Of a stretch of 64,000 bases of DNA, positions 49,534 to 59,156 are shown piece after piece (within the stretch, counting starts at the first letter, position 1; the number at the start of each line of letters is the position of its first letter). The notes under the pieces were generated by a model. It worked only from the letters and a program-made list of their open reading frames with translations, made no database searches and was not told where the DNA came from. The position numbers were made by a program, and so were the translations under genes. Source of the stretch: Enterobacter_D sp963521185 (lineage in GTDB: Bacteria; Pseudomonadota; Gammaproteobacteria; Enterobacterales; Enterobacteriaceae); assembly GCA_963521185.1 (NCBI GenBank), contig CAUQTV010000015.1, positions 15,373-79,372 on the forward strand, given 5' to 3'.

Positions 49534-51444
49534 ATGAACCTGACGGCGTTAACCCATGCGGATGCCTGCCTGATTCAAACGCGTTTTACCAGCCGGGACG
49601 ACGCCATACGCGCGCTGGCGCAGCGGCTGGAGGGGCTTGGCAAGCTCAACAACAGCGATGTTTTTCTCAGTGAAGTCTTTGAGCGTGAATCACTCGGACC
49701 CACAGCGCTTGGCGAAGGGCTGGCGGTGCCGCACGGTAAAACCGACGCGGTTAACGAGGCGGCGTTTGCCGTCGCGACACTGCGTGAGCCGCTGCTCTGG
49801 GAAGGGATCGACGGGCCTGAGGCGGTTGAGCTGATTTTTTTACTGGCGATCCCCCAGGCGCAGGCCGGCACCACGCATATGCAGTTGCTGACCGGCTTAA
49901 CCTGCCTGCTGGCGGATGATGCCGTGCGCGCGCAGGTGATGGCGGCGCAATCTCCCGGGGAACTGCTGGCGATACTCGGCAGCGGGCGTGAAGCGCGCGC
50001 GACGGCGATCGCCGCCGATGCACCCACGGTGGTTTGCGTGACAGCCTGTCCGGCGGGCATCGCACACACTTACATGGCCGCCGAATACCTTGAGAAAGCA
50101 GGACAAACGCTCGGCATCCGCGTGTTTGTAGAAAAGCAGGGCGCGAACGGTGTGGAAGGGCGGCTGAGCGATGAACAGATCAATAGCGCGCAAGCCTGCA
50201 TTCTGGCCGCCGATGTGGCGGTTAAAGAGGCTGATCGCTTTACCGGGATCCCAACGCTCGCGGTGCCAGTGGCGGAACCGATCAAACGCGCGTCAGCCCT
50301 GCTGCAACAGGCGCTGACCCTCGACGCAAGCCCGGAGGTGCGGGTGGCGCAAAAAACCTGTAACGCGCCAAAAAGCGTGAAAACCGAACTCAAGCAGGCG
50401 CTGCTGAGCGGCATCTCCTTCGCCGTGCCGCTGATCGTCGCGGGCGGTACCGTCCTCGCCGTCGCGGTGTTACTGGCGCAAATTTTTGGCCTGCAACACC
50501 TTTTCGACATGGAGAACTCCTGGCTGTGGCTCTACCGCAAGCTCGGCGGCGGCATGCTCGGCACCCTGATGGTGCCGGTACTGGCGGCTTACACCGCGTA
50601 TTCACTGGCGGACAAACCCGCGCTGACGCCCGGCTTCGCGGCGGGCCTTGCCGCTAACATGATTGGCGCAGGTTTTCTGGGGGCTGTCGCCGGGGGCTTA
50701 ATTGCCGGTTATCTGATGCGCTGGGTGAAGACGCACCTGCGTCTCGGCAGCCGATTTAACGGCTTTTTGACCTTCTATCTCTATCCGGTCATCGGCACGC
50801 TGGGCGCGGGCAGTCTGATGCTGTTTGTGATCGGCGAACCGGTGGCGTGGATCAATAACGGCCTCACCGCCTGGCTCAATGGCTTATCCGGGACCAACGC
50901 GCTGCTGCTGGGGGCCATTCTCGGCTTTATGTGCTCCTTTGATTTGGGCGGGCCGGTGAATAAAGCCGCCTACGCCTTCTGCCTCGGCGCGATGGCCAAC
51001 GGCGTTTACGGACCTTATGCCATTTTCGCCTCGGTCAAGATGGTCTCGGCGTTTACCGTCACCGCCTCCACGCTTATCGCCCCGCGCTACTTCAAAGAGT
51101 TTGAAATTGAAACCGGCAAATCGACCTGGCTGCTGGGGCTGGCGGGTATCACCGAAGGTGCCATCCCGATGGCGATCGAAGATCCGCTGCGCGTCATCGG
51201 CTCCTTTGTGCTGGGTTCCATGGTGACTGGCGCGCTGGTGGGGGCGGTCGGGATGGGGCTGTCGACACCGGGGGCCGGGATTTTCTCCCTGTTTTTGCTG
51301 CTGGATAACGGCCTGGGCGGTGTGACTGCCGCCGCGGTCTGGTTTGGCGCAGCGGTGGCGGGCGCGGCCATTTCCACCGGCGTGCTGCTGCTGTGGCGCG
51401 GCCACGCGGTCCGCCAGGGCAAATACAGCACCGACACCCTTTAA
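49534..51444 (+). CDS. mngA: MngA, PTS 2-O-alpha-mannosyl-D-glycerate EIIABC
   Basis: A 636-residue fructose-family PTS permease. The IIA domain (about 1-150) has the phospho-histidine in GLAVPHGKT (His67). The IIB domain (about 163-260) has the phospho-cysteine in VTACPAGIAHT (Cys172). The IIC membrane domain (about 300-625) includes GGTVLAVAVLL, CSFDLGGPVNKAAYAF and the substrate motif GITEGAIPMAIEDPLR. ATG 49534 has GAGG upstream; the frame is open from 49477. It imports and phosphorylates mannosylglycerate. Confidence 0.96.
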   Translation: MNLTALTHADACLIQTRFTSRDDAIRALAQRLEGLGKLNNSDVFLSEVFERESLGPTALGEGLAVPHGKTDAVNEAAFAVATLREPLLWEGIDGPEAVELIFLLAIPQAQAGTTHMQLLTGLTCLLADDAVRAQVMAAQSPGELLAILGSGREARATAIAADAPTVVCVTACPAGIAHTYMAAEYLEKAGQTLGIRVFVEKQGANGVEGRLSDEQINSAQACILAADVAVKEADRFTGIPTLAVPVAEPIKRASALLQQALTLDASPEVRVAQKTCNAPKSVKTELKQALLSGISFAVPLIVAGGTVLAVAVLLAQIFGLQHLFDMENSWLWLYRKLGGGMLGTLMVPVLAAYTAYSLADKPALTPGFAAGLAANMIGAGFLGAVAGGLIAGYLMRWVKTHLRLGSRFNGFLTFYLYPVIGTLGAGSLMLFVIGEPVAWINNGLTAWLNGLSGTNALLLGAILGFMCSFDLGGPVNKAAYAFCLGAMANGVYGPYAIFASVKMVSAFTVTASTLIAPRYFKEFEIETGKSTWLLGLAGITEGAIPMAIEDPLRVIGSFVLGSMVTGALVGAVGMGLSTPGAGIFSLFLLLDNGLGGVTAAAVWFGAAVAGAAISTGVLLLWRGHAVRQGKYSTDTL

Positions 51445-51472
51445 TCGTCACTATTACTCTCAGGAAACGAAG

Positions 51473-54094
51473 ATGAAAGCTGTATCTCGCGTTCACATCA
51501 CGCCGCACATGCACTGGGATCGGGAGTGGTATTTCACCACCGAAGAGTCGCGCATCCTGCTGGTTAACAATATGGAAGAGATCCTGACGCGACTGGAGCA
51601 GGATGCCGACTACCCTTTTTACGTCCTCGACGGGCAAACGGCTATTCTGGAAGATTACTTTGCGGTAATGCCGCAGAACAGGCCGCGGCTGAAAGCGCTG
51701 GTGGAAGCCGGGAAATTAATCATCGGGCCGTGGTATACGCAGACCGACACCCGCGTCGTCGGCGGTGAATCGATCGTTCGCAACCTGATGTATGGCATGC
51801 GTGATTGCCTGGCGTTTGGCGAGCCGATGAAAATTGGCTATTTACCGGACTCTTTTGGTATGTCGGCGCAGCTGCCGCACATTTATAACGGTTTTGGCAT
51901 CACGCGGACGCTTTTCTGGCGCGGCTGTTCTGAGCGTCACGGTACCGATAAAACCGAGTTTTTATGGCAAAGCCGCGACGGTAGCGAAGTGACCGCGCAG
52001 GTGCTGCCGCTGGGCTACGCGATTGGTAAGTACTTACCGGAGGATGAGGCGGGGCTGCGCAACCGGCTGGACAGCTACTTTGACGTGCTGGAAACCGCCT
52101 CGCTCACCGGTGAGATTTTGCTGCCTAACGGGCATGACCAGATGCCGCTACAGCAAAACATTTTTGCCGTAATGGCGAAACTGCGCGAAATCTACCCGCA
52201 GCGCGAGTTTGTGATGAGCCGCTTTGAGGCGATCTTTGATCTCATCGACCAGCATCGCGACGAGCTTGCCACGCTGCAAGGGGAGTTTATTGACGGGAAG
52301 TACATGCGCGTTCACCGCACCATCGGTTCGACGCGCATGGACATCAAAATTGCCCACGCACGCATTGAGAATAAAATCGTCAATGTGCTGGAGCCGCTGG
52401 CCTCGCTCGCCTGGACGCTGGGCTTTGACTATCACCACGGGCTGCTGGAGAAAATGTGGAAGGAGATTTTAAAAAATCACGCCCACGACAGCATCGGCTG
52501 CTGCTGTAGCGATCAGGTGCACCGGGAAATCCTCACCCGTTTTGCGCTGGCTGAAGACATGGCCGAAAATCTTACCCGCTTTTATATGCGTAAAATTGTC
52601 GACAACATGCCGCAAAGCGACGCCGATAAACTGGTGTTCTTCAATCTGACGCCGTATCCGCGTGAAGAGGTCATCAACACCACTGTTCGCCTGCGTGCCA
52701 GCCAGTTCCGTATTGTGGACAGCGAGGGCCGCGAGATCCCCTATTTTCTGCGCGCCTCACGCGAAATCGACCCCGGCCTTATCGATCGTCAGATTGTCCA
52801 TTACGGCAACTACGAACCCTTTATGGAATTCGACATCCAGGTAAACCGGATCCTGCCGTCGATGGGCTATTGCACGCTGTTTATCGAACCGCTGGCGGCG
52901 ACCGCGCAGATCGCACCCCGGACGGCAAGCCGTGCTTTGCTGGAAAATGCCTTCTGGCAAATCGATCTCAACGACGATGGAACGCTGCGCCTGCGCGATA
53001 AAGAGAGCGGGCTTATTTATGACCGCGTGCTGGAAATAGAGGAAAGCTCGGACGATGGCGACGAGTATGATTACTCCCCGGCGCGTGAAGAGTGGGTGCT
53101 CACCTCCCGGGCGGTTGACCACCAGCATGAGGTGATCCATGAGGGATGGCAGAGCAGGGCGATTATCCGCGCCCGGCTTGGGGTGCCCGCCACGCTGGCC
53201 GAACGTGCGGCGCGCCAGACCAGCGCCTTTGTCGACGTTGAGCTTGAAGTGACGCTTTCCCACAACAGCCGACGCATTGACGTTGATGTACGGCTGGATA
53301 ATCAGGCCGACGACCACCGCCTGCGCGTGCTGATCCCCACGCCCTTTATCACCGAAGAGGTGCTGGCCGATACCCAGTTTGGCAGCATCACGCGGCCCAC
53401 ACAGGACAGCGCGATGGCGAACTGGCAGCAGGAGGGCTGGAAAGAAGCGCCGGTGCCGGTGTGGAATCTGCTGAACTATGCGGCGCTTTCCCAGGGCAGA
53501 CAGGGGATGGCGCTGTTCACCGAAGGCCTGCGCGAGTTTGAAATTCTTGGTGAGCGGGAAAAAACCTTTGCCCTGACGCTGTTGCGCGGCGTGGGTCATC
53601 TCGGTAAAGCGTCGTTGCTTTCCCGCCCTGGCCGACCGTCGGGGATCAAGCTGCCGGTGCCAGAGGCACAGCTGCGCGGACCGCTGCACAGCCGTTTTAG
53701 CCTGTTTGCCTTTACCGGCACAGCGGACAGCGCGGGGGTTGCTCAGCAGGCGCGTGCGTGGCTGACGCCCGTGCAGTGTTATAACAAAATTCCGTGGAAT
53801 GCGATGAAGCTCAATCCGGCATCCTTTGCCACGCCAGCGTGCTACAGTCTGCTCACCCTGCCGCCGAACGGCTGCCAGCTTAGCGCCCTGAAAAAAGCGG
53901 AAGATCGGGATGAACTGATCGTGCGCCTGTTTAACCCGTCGGCGACCACGCCGTGCGATGCCACGCTGGTGATGGCGCACCCTGCCACGATTTGCGCCAG
54001 CACAATGGATGAGCGCCGCGCGGATGACACCGCCTGCGAGACAGGCATGTTCCGTCCCTGTGAGTCAAAAACCTTCCGCGTCATCCTGAAATAG
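51473..54094 (+). CDS. mngB: MngB, 6-phospho-mannosylglycerate alpha-mannosidase (GH38)
   Basis: An 873-residue GH38 alpha-mannosidase cleaving the product of MngA to mannose-6-phosphate and glycerate. Zinc and active-site residues are visible in HITPHMHWDREWYF (about 8-21), IGPWYTQTDTRV (about 83-94), GYLPDSFGMSAQLP (nucleophile Asp, about 123-136) and KNHAHDSIGCCCSDQ (about 336-350). The long C-terminal beta domains follow. The frame opens at 51344 inside mngA, but ATG 51473 gives the family start MKAVSRVHITPHMHWD. Starts 28 bases after mngA. Confidence 0.96.
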   Translation: MKAVSRVHITPHMHWDREWYFTTEESRILLVNNMEEILTRLEQDADYPFYVLDGQTAILEDYFAVMPQNRPRLKALVEAGKLIIGPWYTQTDTRVVGGESIVRNLMYGMRDCLAFGEPMKIGYLPDSFGMSAQLPHIYNGFGITRTLFWRGCSERHGTDKTEFLWQSRDGSEVTAQVLPLGYAIGKYLPEDEAGLRNRLDSYFDVLETASLTGEILLPNGHDQMPLQQNIFAVMAKLREIYPQREFVMSRFEAIFDLIDQHRDELATLQGEFIDGKYMRVHRTIGSTRMDIKIAHARIENKIVNVLEPLASLAWTLGFDYHHGLLEKMWKEILKNHAHDSIGCCCSDQVHREILTRFALAEDMAENLTRFYMRKIVDNMPQSDADKLVFFNLTPYPREEVINTTVRLRASQFRIVDSEGREIPYFLRASREIDPGLIDRQIVHYGNYEPFMEFDIQVNRILPSMGYCTLFIEPLAATAQIAPRTASRALLENAFWQIDLNDDGTLRLRDKESGLIYDRVLEIEESSDDGDEYDYSPAREEWVLTSRAVDHQHEVIHEGWQSRAIIRARLGVPATLAERAARQTSAFVDVELEVTLSHNSRRIDVDVRLDNQADDHRLRVLIPTPFITEEVLADTQFGSITRPTQDSAMANWQQEGWKEAPVPVWNLLNYAALSQGRQGMALFTEGLREFEILGEREKTFALTLLRGVGHLGKASLLSRPGRPSGIKLPVPEAQLRGPLHSRFSLFAFTGTADSAGVAQQARAWLTPVQCYNKIPWNAMKLNPASFATPACYSLLTLPPNGCQLSALKKAEDRDELIVRLFNPSATTPCDATLVMAHPATICASTMDERRADDTACETGMFRPCESKTFRVILK

Positions 54095-54112
54095 CGCCTT
54101 GAAATCGAATAC

Positions 54113-54138
54113 TGCCACGCGCTGCGTGGCTTTTTTTA
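54113..54138 (+). terminator. Terminator of mngAB
   Basis: GCCACG-CGCT-GCGTGGC followed by seven T, about 20 bases after the mngB stop. Confidence 0.9.
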
Positions 54139-54769
54139 TCTCGCGGCCGCGTTGTTATTTTTAGTGATATCAAAAGTAGATTATTTGTTAATTTTATACT
54201 GGCGGCATTTTTAACAAAAAGGTCTACACTCGTTATTATCCCGCAATGAAACGTCATCAGCGATTTAGCGTTACTGAAAATCACTTTTATTTATAAAAGT
54301 CTTCTTTGTGATAACCATCAAGCTGTTTATTAGAACATATATTTAACATGGGCTTTACCATGCGATCCGTGGCGCTACAAAATTAACATTTCGGGATAAA
54401 ATTGATTTAAATCAATATTTAATTCGTGGATAAAACCATTAAAAACCGCTAAATTGTCGCTGATCAAAATGGTCGAAAAGTCATAGAATGGTGATAAATT
54501 GATCCCCGTCGAAAAACGTAAAAGAGGTTCAATAAAAACCTGTTTATTGTAAGGGATTTGCGGCGTAATATACTGCGAGATCAATTTGAGCTTTTTATTA
54601 ACGTATCTGTAACTTTTCTTTGAGACTGTAACCTCGCTGAGACATTCGCTTTGGTGGGAACACCAGTAACAATGAAAAGAGGCCGATACATTTGTAATGG
54701 GGCATGTGTGTGAACCCTTTCTAACGGGGTTTACTCTCGGAGTCTTCATGCGATGAGCAAGGAGTCATG
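54139..54769. other. Regulatory region of the cytochrome bd operon
   Basis: About 630 AT-rich bases with no supported gene. They end in the cydA ribosome site AAGGAGTC. The FNR box at 54402 is the clear element. E. coli cydA is controlled by ArcA, FNR and H-NS from several promoters here; ArcA-type sites are too degenerate to mark by eye. A 124-codon minus-strand ORF within it was rejected. Confidence 0.6.
54402..54415. promoter_or_regulatory. Consensus FNR box upstream of cydA
   Basis: TTGAT-TTAA-ATCAA, a perfect match to the FNR consensus TTGAT-N4-ATCAA, about 360 bases upstream of cydA. FNR represses cydAB under full anaerobiosis in E. coli. Confidence 0.85.
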
Positions 54770-56338
54770 ATGTTAGATATAGTCGAACTGTCGCGCTTGC
54801 AGTTTGCCTTAACCGCGATGTACCACTTCCTGTTTGTGCCACTGACGCTCGGTATGGCGTTCCTGCTGGCCATCATGGAAACCGTGTATGTCCTGTCGGG
54901 CAAACAAATTTATAAAGATATGACCAAATTCTGGGGCAAGTTGTTTGGTATCAACTTTGCTCTGGGTGTGGCAACCGGCCTGACCATGGAGTTCCAGTTC
55001 GGGACTAACTGGTCTTACTATTCCCACTATGTGGGCGATATCTTCGGTGCGCCGCTGGCCATTGAAGGGCTGATGGCCTTCTTCCTCGAATCCACGTTTG
55101 TCGGTCTGTTCTTCTTCGGTTGGGACCGCCTGGGTAAAGTTCAGCACATGGCCGTCACCTGGCTGGTGGCGCTCGGCTCGAACCTTTCCGCGCTGTGGAT
55201 TCTGGTGGCGAACGGCTGGATGCAAAACCCGATCGCATCGGATTTCAACTTCGAAACCATGCGTATGGAAATGGTGAGCTTCTCCGAGCTGGTGCTTAAC
55301 CCGGTTGCGCAGGTGAAATTCGTTCACACTGTGGCGGCAGGTTACACCTGTGGCGCGATGTTTATCCTGGGTATCAGCTCCTACTACCTGCTTCGCGGTC
55401 GCGACATCGCTTTTGCTAAACGCTCCTTTGCTATCGCTGCCAGCTTCGGTATGGCGGCTGTGCTGTCTGTTATCGTGCTGGGTGATGAATCCGGTTACGA
55501 AATGGGTGACGTGCAGAAAACCAAACTGGCTGCCATCGAAGCCGAATGGGAAACGCAACCGGCTCCGGCGGCATTCACCCTGTTTGGTATTCCTGACCAG
55601 GACCAGCAAACGAATAAATTCGCGATTCAAATCCCGTATGCGCTGGGGATTATTGCGACGCGCTCTATTGATACACCGGTTATCGGTCTGAAAGACCTGA
55701 TGGTGCAGCATGAAGAGCGTATTCGTAACGGCATGAAGGCCTACCATCTGTTAGAAGAACTGCGTGCTGGCTCGACCGATCAGGGCGTGCGTGACCAGTT
55801 CAATAGCATGAAGAAAGACCTGGGTTACGGCATGTTGCTCAAACGCTATACCCAGAACGTTACGGATGCGACAGAAGCGCAGATCCAACAGGCGACGAAA
55901 GACTCCATTCCGCGTGTTGCGCCGCTCTACTTTGCGTTCCGTCTGATGGTCGCCAGCGGCATCCTGATGCTGTTAATCTTCGGCGTCTCTTTCTGGACCG
56001 TGTGCCGCAACCGCATTGGCTCTAAATCCTGGCTACTGCGCGCCGCGCTGTACGGTATTCCGTTGCCGTGGATTGCGATTGAAGCCGGCTGGTTTGTGGC
56101 CGAGTATGGCCGTCAACCCTGGGCGATTGGTGAGGTGCTGCCAACGGCGGTAGCGAACTCGTCATTGACCATCGGCGATCTGCTGTTCTCAATGATTCTG
56201 ATCTGCGGTCTGTATACGCTGTTTATGGTGGCGGAAGTGTTCCTGATGTTCAAATTTGCTCGCCTTGGGCCGAGCAGTCTGAAAACAGGTCGCTATCACT
56301 ACGAGCAGTCCACCGTGGCTTCTCAGCCGGCACGCTAA
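54770..56338 (+). CDS. cydA: Cytochrome bd-I ubiquinol oxidase subunit I
   Basis: A 522-residue membrane subunit that oxidises ubiquinol with high oxygen affinity. Heme ligands: His19 in TAMYHFLFVPL (b595), His186-type in VKFVHTVAAGY (b558) and the Met near 393 in FRLMVASG. The Q-loop (about 250-330) contains the quinol-binding KLAAIEAEWETQP. The conserved GRQPWAIGEVLPT lies near 447. The ATG at 54770 was chosen over the adjacent ATG 54767 by E. coli length. AAGYTCGAM replaces the more usual SGYVTGAM. Confidence 0.98.
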   Translation: MLDIVELSRLQFALTAMYHFLFVPLTLGMAFLLAIMETVYVLSGKQIYKDMTKFWGKLFGINFALGVATGLTMEFQFGTNWSYYSHYVGDIFGAPLAIEGLMAFFLESTFVGLFFFGWDRLGKVQHMAVTWLVALGSNLSALWILVANGWMQNPIASDFNFETMRMEMVSFSELVLNPVAQVKFVHTVAAGYTCGAMFILGISSYYLLRGRDIAFAKRSFAIAASFGMAAVLSVIVLGDESGYEMGDVQKTKLAAIEAEWETQPAPAAFTLFGIPDQDQQTNKFAIQIPYALGIIATRSIDTPVIGLKDLMVQHEERIRNGMKAYHLLEELRAGSTDQGVRDQFNSMKKDLGYGMLLKRYTQNVTDATEAQIQQATKDSIPRVAPLYFAFRLMVASGILMLLIFGVSFWTVCRNRIGSKSWLLRAALYGIPLPWIAIEAGWFVAEYGRQPWAIGEVLPTAVANSSLTIGDLLFSMILICGLYTLFMVAEVFLMFKFARLGPSSLKTGRYHYEQSTVASQPAR

Positions 56339-56353
56339 GACAGGAGTCGTGAA

Positions 56354-57493
56354 ATGATCGATTATGAAGTACTGCGTTTTATCTGGTGGCTGCTGGTTGG
56401 CATCTTGCTGATCGGTTTTGCGGTCACCGATGGGTTCGACATGGGGGTCGGGATGCTGTCCCGCATCCTCGGTCGTAGCGACACTGAACGTCGCATTATG
56501 ATTAACTCCATCGCCCCGCACTGGGACGGTAACCAGGTGTGGCTGATCACCGCCGGTGGCGCGCTGTTCGCTGCCTGGCCAATGGTCTACGCGGCTGCGT
56601 TCTCCGGCTTCTACGTGGCGATGATCCTCGTGCTGGCGTCGTTGTTCTTCCGTCCGGTCGGTTTTGACTACCGCTCGAAGATTGCAGACACCCGCTGGCG
56701 CAACATGTGGGACTGGGGCATTTTCATCGGTAGCTTCGTGCCGCCGCTGGTCATCGGTGTGGCGTTCGGTAACCTGTTGCAGGGTGTGCCGTTCCATATG
56801 GATGAATATATGCGCCTGTACTACACCGGAAACTTCTTCCAGTTGCTGAACCCGTTTGGTCTGCTGGCTGGTCTTGTCAGCGTGGGGATGATCCTGACCC
56901 AGGGCGCGACCTATCTGCAAATGCGTACCGTGGGTGAGCTGCATCTGCGTGTTCGCGGCGTGGCGCAAATTGCCGCACTGGCAACGCTGGTGTGCTTCGC
57001 ACTGGCAGGCGTGTGGGTCTACTTCGGCATCGACGGTTATGTGGTGACGTCGGCAATGGATCACCATGCTGCGTCTAATCCGCTGACCAAAGAAGTCGCC
57101 CGTCAGGCCGGTGCCTGGATGGTGAACTTCAATAACACGCCGATCCTGTGGCTCATTCCGGCGCTGGGCGTGGTGCTGCCGCTGGTGACAACCCTGATGT
57201 CACGTCTGGAGAAACCGGCATTTGCCTTCGTGTTCTCTTCACTGACGCTGGCCTGCATCATTCTGACCGCCGGTGTGGCAATGTTCCCGTTCATCATGCC
57301 GTCAAGCACAGTGATGAAAGCGAGCCTGACCGTTTGGGATGCGACATCCAGCCAGATGACGCTGAACCTGATGACTTACGTTGCGCTGATCTTCGTACCG
57401 CTGATTCTGATTTACACCACCTGGTGTTACTGGAAAATGTTCGGTCGTATCACCAAAGAAGACATCGAAAGCAACACTCATTCTATGTACTAA
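56354..57493 (+). CDS. cydB: Cytochrome bd-I ubiquinol oxidase subunit II
   Basis: A 379-residue membrane subunit without catalytic hemes that pairs with CydA. Landmarks: LLIGFAVTDGFDMGVGML (about 17-34), PHWDGNQVWLITAGGALFAAWP (about 55-76), and RVRGVAQIAALATL. It starts 15 bases after cydA and is followed 14 bases later by cydX. Confidence 0.98.
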   Translation: MIDYEVLRFIWWLLVGILLIGFAVTDGFDMGVGMLSRILGRSDTERRIMINSIAPHWDGNQVWLITAGGALFAAWPMVYAAAFSGFYVAMILVLASLFFRPVGFDYRSKIADTRWRNMWDWGIFIGSFVPPLVIGVAFGNLLQGVPFHMDEYMRLYYTGNFFQLLNPFGLLAGLVSVGMILTQGATYLQMRTVGELHLRVRGVAQIAALATLVCFALAGVWVYFGIDGYVVTSAMDHHAASNPLTKEVARQAGAWMVNFNNTPILWLIPALGVVLPLVTTLMSRLEKPAFAFVFSSLTLACIILTAGVAMFPFIMPSSTVMKASLTVWDATSSQMTLNLMTYVALIFVPLILIYTTWCYWKMFGRITKEDIESNTHSMY

Positions 57494-57507
57494 GTAAGGA
57501 GCAAATA

Positions 57508-57621
57508 ATGTGGTATTTCGCATGGATTTTAGGAACGCTTCTTGCCTGTGCTTTTGGAGTGATTACCGCCCTGGCGCTTGAACACGTTGAAGCGCTAAAA
57601 GCAGGTAAAGAAGAACACTGA
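57508..57621 (+). CDS. cydX: CydX, small subunit of cytochrome bd-I
   Basis: A 37-codon gene with AAGGAGCAAATA ahead of its ATG. It encodes MWYFAWILGTLLACAFGVIT then ALALEHVEALKAGKEEH. The N-terminal hydrophobic helix is almost identical to E. coli CydX; the tail differs. CydX is required for stable, active CydAB. It overlaps ybgE by one base (TGATG). Confidence 0.97.
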   Translation: MWYFAWILGTLLACAFGVITALALEHVEALKAGKEEH

Positions 57622-57911
57622 TGAATATTATCGCAAAGCTATTTGCGGTAATGGACAAGGGCCCGTTACGGGCCCTTTCCTTAGTGATGGCACTGCTGCT
57701 GGCAGGCTGCATAATCTGGGAACCGACCCGTTTCGCAGCCAAAACCAGCGAGTTCGAAATCTGGCAGGGTTTCTTAATGATGTGGGCGGTTTGCGCAGGC
57801 GTTATCCACGGTGTGGGTTTTCGTCCGCAAGCGGTTCACTGGCAGGGGATTTTTTGCCCGCTGATTGCCGACGTCGTGCTGGCCGCCGCTCTTTTTTTCG
57901 CCTTCTTTTGA
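57621..57911 (+). CDS. ybgE: YbgE, cyd operon membrane protein
   Basis: A 96-residue protein of the Cyd operon YbgE family, with three hydrophobic segments (about 17-33, 47-63, 80-96) and the motif DKGPLRALSLVMALLLAGC. Function is not known; it is consistently encoded with cytochrome bd. Its ATG is coupled to the cydX stop. It ends the cyd operon; no strong terminator follows before ybgC. Confidence 0.92.
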   Translation: MNIIAKLFAVMDKGPLRALSLVMALLLAGCIIWEPTRFAAKTSEFEIWQGFLMMWAVCAGVIHGVGFRPQAVHWQGIFCPLIADVVLAAALFFAFF

Positions 57912-58059
57912 ATAAGAACCGTCTTAAATGATATGGGCTTGCACAAGCCCATAAATTTTTACTCTCCGTTTACGTATTCCCATTCCAAACCATCATTGCC
58001 GCGCGTATAGTAGCAACGTTCAAAAGCTGTAACATTTATTAGCATTACCGGGATGTAAA

Positions 58060-58464
58060 GTGAATACAACGCTGTTTCGATGGCCGGTGCGTGTCTACTA
58101 TGAAGACACCGATGCCGGTGGTGTGGTTTACCATGCCAGCTACGTCGCTTTTTATGAACGAGCACGCACTGAGATGCTGCGCCATCATCATTTTAGCCAA
58201 CAGGTTTTGTTGGCCGAGCGAGTCGCCTTCGTGGTCCGCAAAATGACGCTGGAGTATTTTGCGCCCGCCAGACTCGACGATATGCTCGAGGTCCAAACGG
58301 AAATTACATCAATGCGCGGAACCTCTCTGGTTTTCACGCAGCGGATCGTCAATGCAGAGAACGTGGTACTGAATGAAGCTGAAGTACTGATTGTCTGCGT
58401 TGATCCACTCTTAATGAAGCCTCGTGCGCTTCCCAAGTCTATTGTCGCGGAGTTTAAGCAGTGA
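58060..58464 (+). CDS. ybgC: YbgC acyl-CoA thioesterase (hotdog fold)
   Basis: A 134-residue hotdog-fold thioesterase. The catalytic Asp is in YYEDTDAGGVVYHASYVAFYERAR (Asp18 region), and LVFTQRIVNAEN closes the fold. E. coli YbgC hydrolyses short- and long-chain acyl-CoAs and is linked to phospholipid metabolism beside Tol-Pal. The start is GTG 58060, which gives the family N-terminus MNTTLFRWPVRVYYED. It overlaps tolQ by four bases. Confidence 0.96.
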   Translation: MNTTLFRWPVRVYYEDTDAGGVVYHASYVAFYERARTEMLRHHHFSQQVLLAERVAFVVRKMTLEYFAPARLDDMLEVQTEITSMRGTSLVFTQRIVNAENVVLNEAEVLIVCVDPLLMKPRALPKSIVAEFKQ

Positions 58465-59153
58465 CTGACATGAACATCCTTGATTTGTTCCTGAAGGCTA
58501 GCCTTTTGGTCAAACTTATCATGTTGATTTTGATTGGTTTTTCAATCGCATCCTGGGCCATCATTATCCAACGAACGCGTATTCTTAACGCGGCCGGGCG
58601 TGAGGCAGAAACCTTTGAAGACAAATTCTGGTCGGGTATCGAGCTGTCTCGCCTGTATCAGGAAAGTCAGGGCCGCCGCGAAACCCTTACCGGGTCGGAA
58701 CAAATGTTTTACAGCGGGTTCAAAGAGTTTGCCCGCCTGCACCGAGCGAACAGCCATGCGCCGGAAGCGATCGTCGAAGGGGCGTCCCGCGCGATGCGCA
58801 TTTCCATGAACCGCGAACTGGAATCGTTAGAAACGCATATTCCTTTCCTCGGCACGGTAGGCTCCATCAGTCCGTATATCGGTCTGTTTGGTACCGTGTG
58901 GGGGATCATGCATGCCTTTATCGCACTCGGTGCGGTGAAACAGGCCACGCTGCAAATGGTTGCACCGGGTATCGCTGAAGCGCTGATTGCCACTGCAATC
59001 GGTCTGTTCGCGGCTATTCCGGCGGTGATGGCGTACAACCGCCTGAACCAGCGCGTGAATAAACTGGAACAGAACTACGACAACTTTATGGAAGAGTTCA
59101 CCGCTATTCTGCATCGTCAGGCCTTTACCAGCAGCGAGAGCAACAAGGGGTAA
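58461..59153 (+). CDS. tolQ: TolQ, Tol-Pal proton-channel subunit
   Basis: A 230-residue inner-membrane protein of the ExbB/MotA family with three membrane helices: about 17-38, 135-158 (FLGTVGSISPYIGLFGTVWG) and 170-192 (PGIAEALIATAIGLFAAIPA). With TolR it converts proton-motive force into motion of TolA. The GTG start at 58461 overlaps ybgC by four bases (GTGA), giving MTDMNILDLFLKAS. Confidence 0.97.
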   Translation: MTDMNILDLFLKASLLVKLIMLILIGFSIASWAIIIQRTRILNAAGREAETFEDKFWSGIELSRLYQESQGRRETLTGSEQMFYSGFKEFARLHRANSHAPEAIVEGASRAMRISMNRELESLETHIPFLGTVGSISPYIGLFGTVWGIMHAFIALGAVKQATLQMVAPGIAEALIATAIGLFAAIPAVMAYNRLNQRVNKLEQNYDNFMEEFTAILHRQAFTSSESNKG

Positions 59154-59156
59154 GCC

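Noticed and set aside
54375..54749. 124-codon minus-strand ORF upstream of cydA
   Set aside because: It lies in AT-rich regulatory DNA, has no convincing ribosome site or family resemblance, and covers the FNR box and cyd promoter region.
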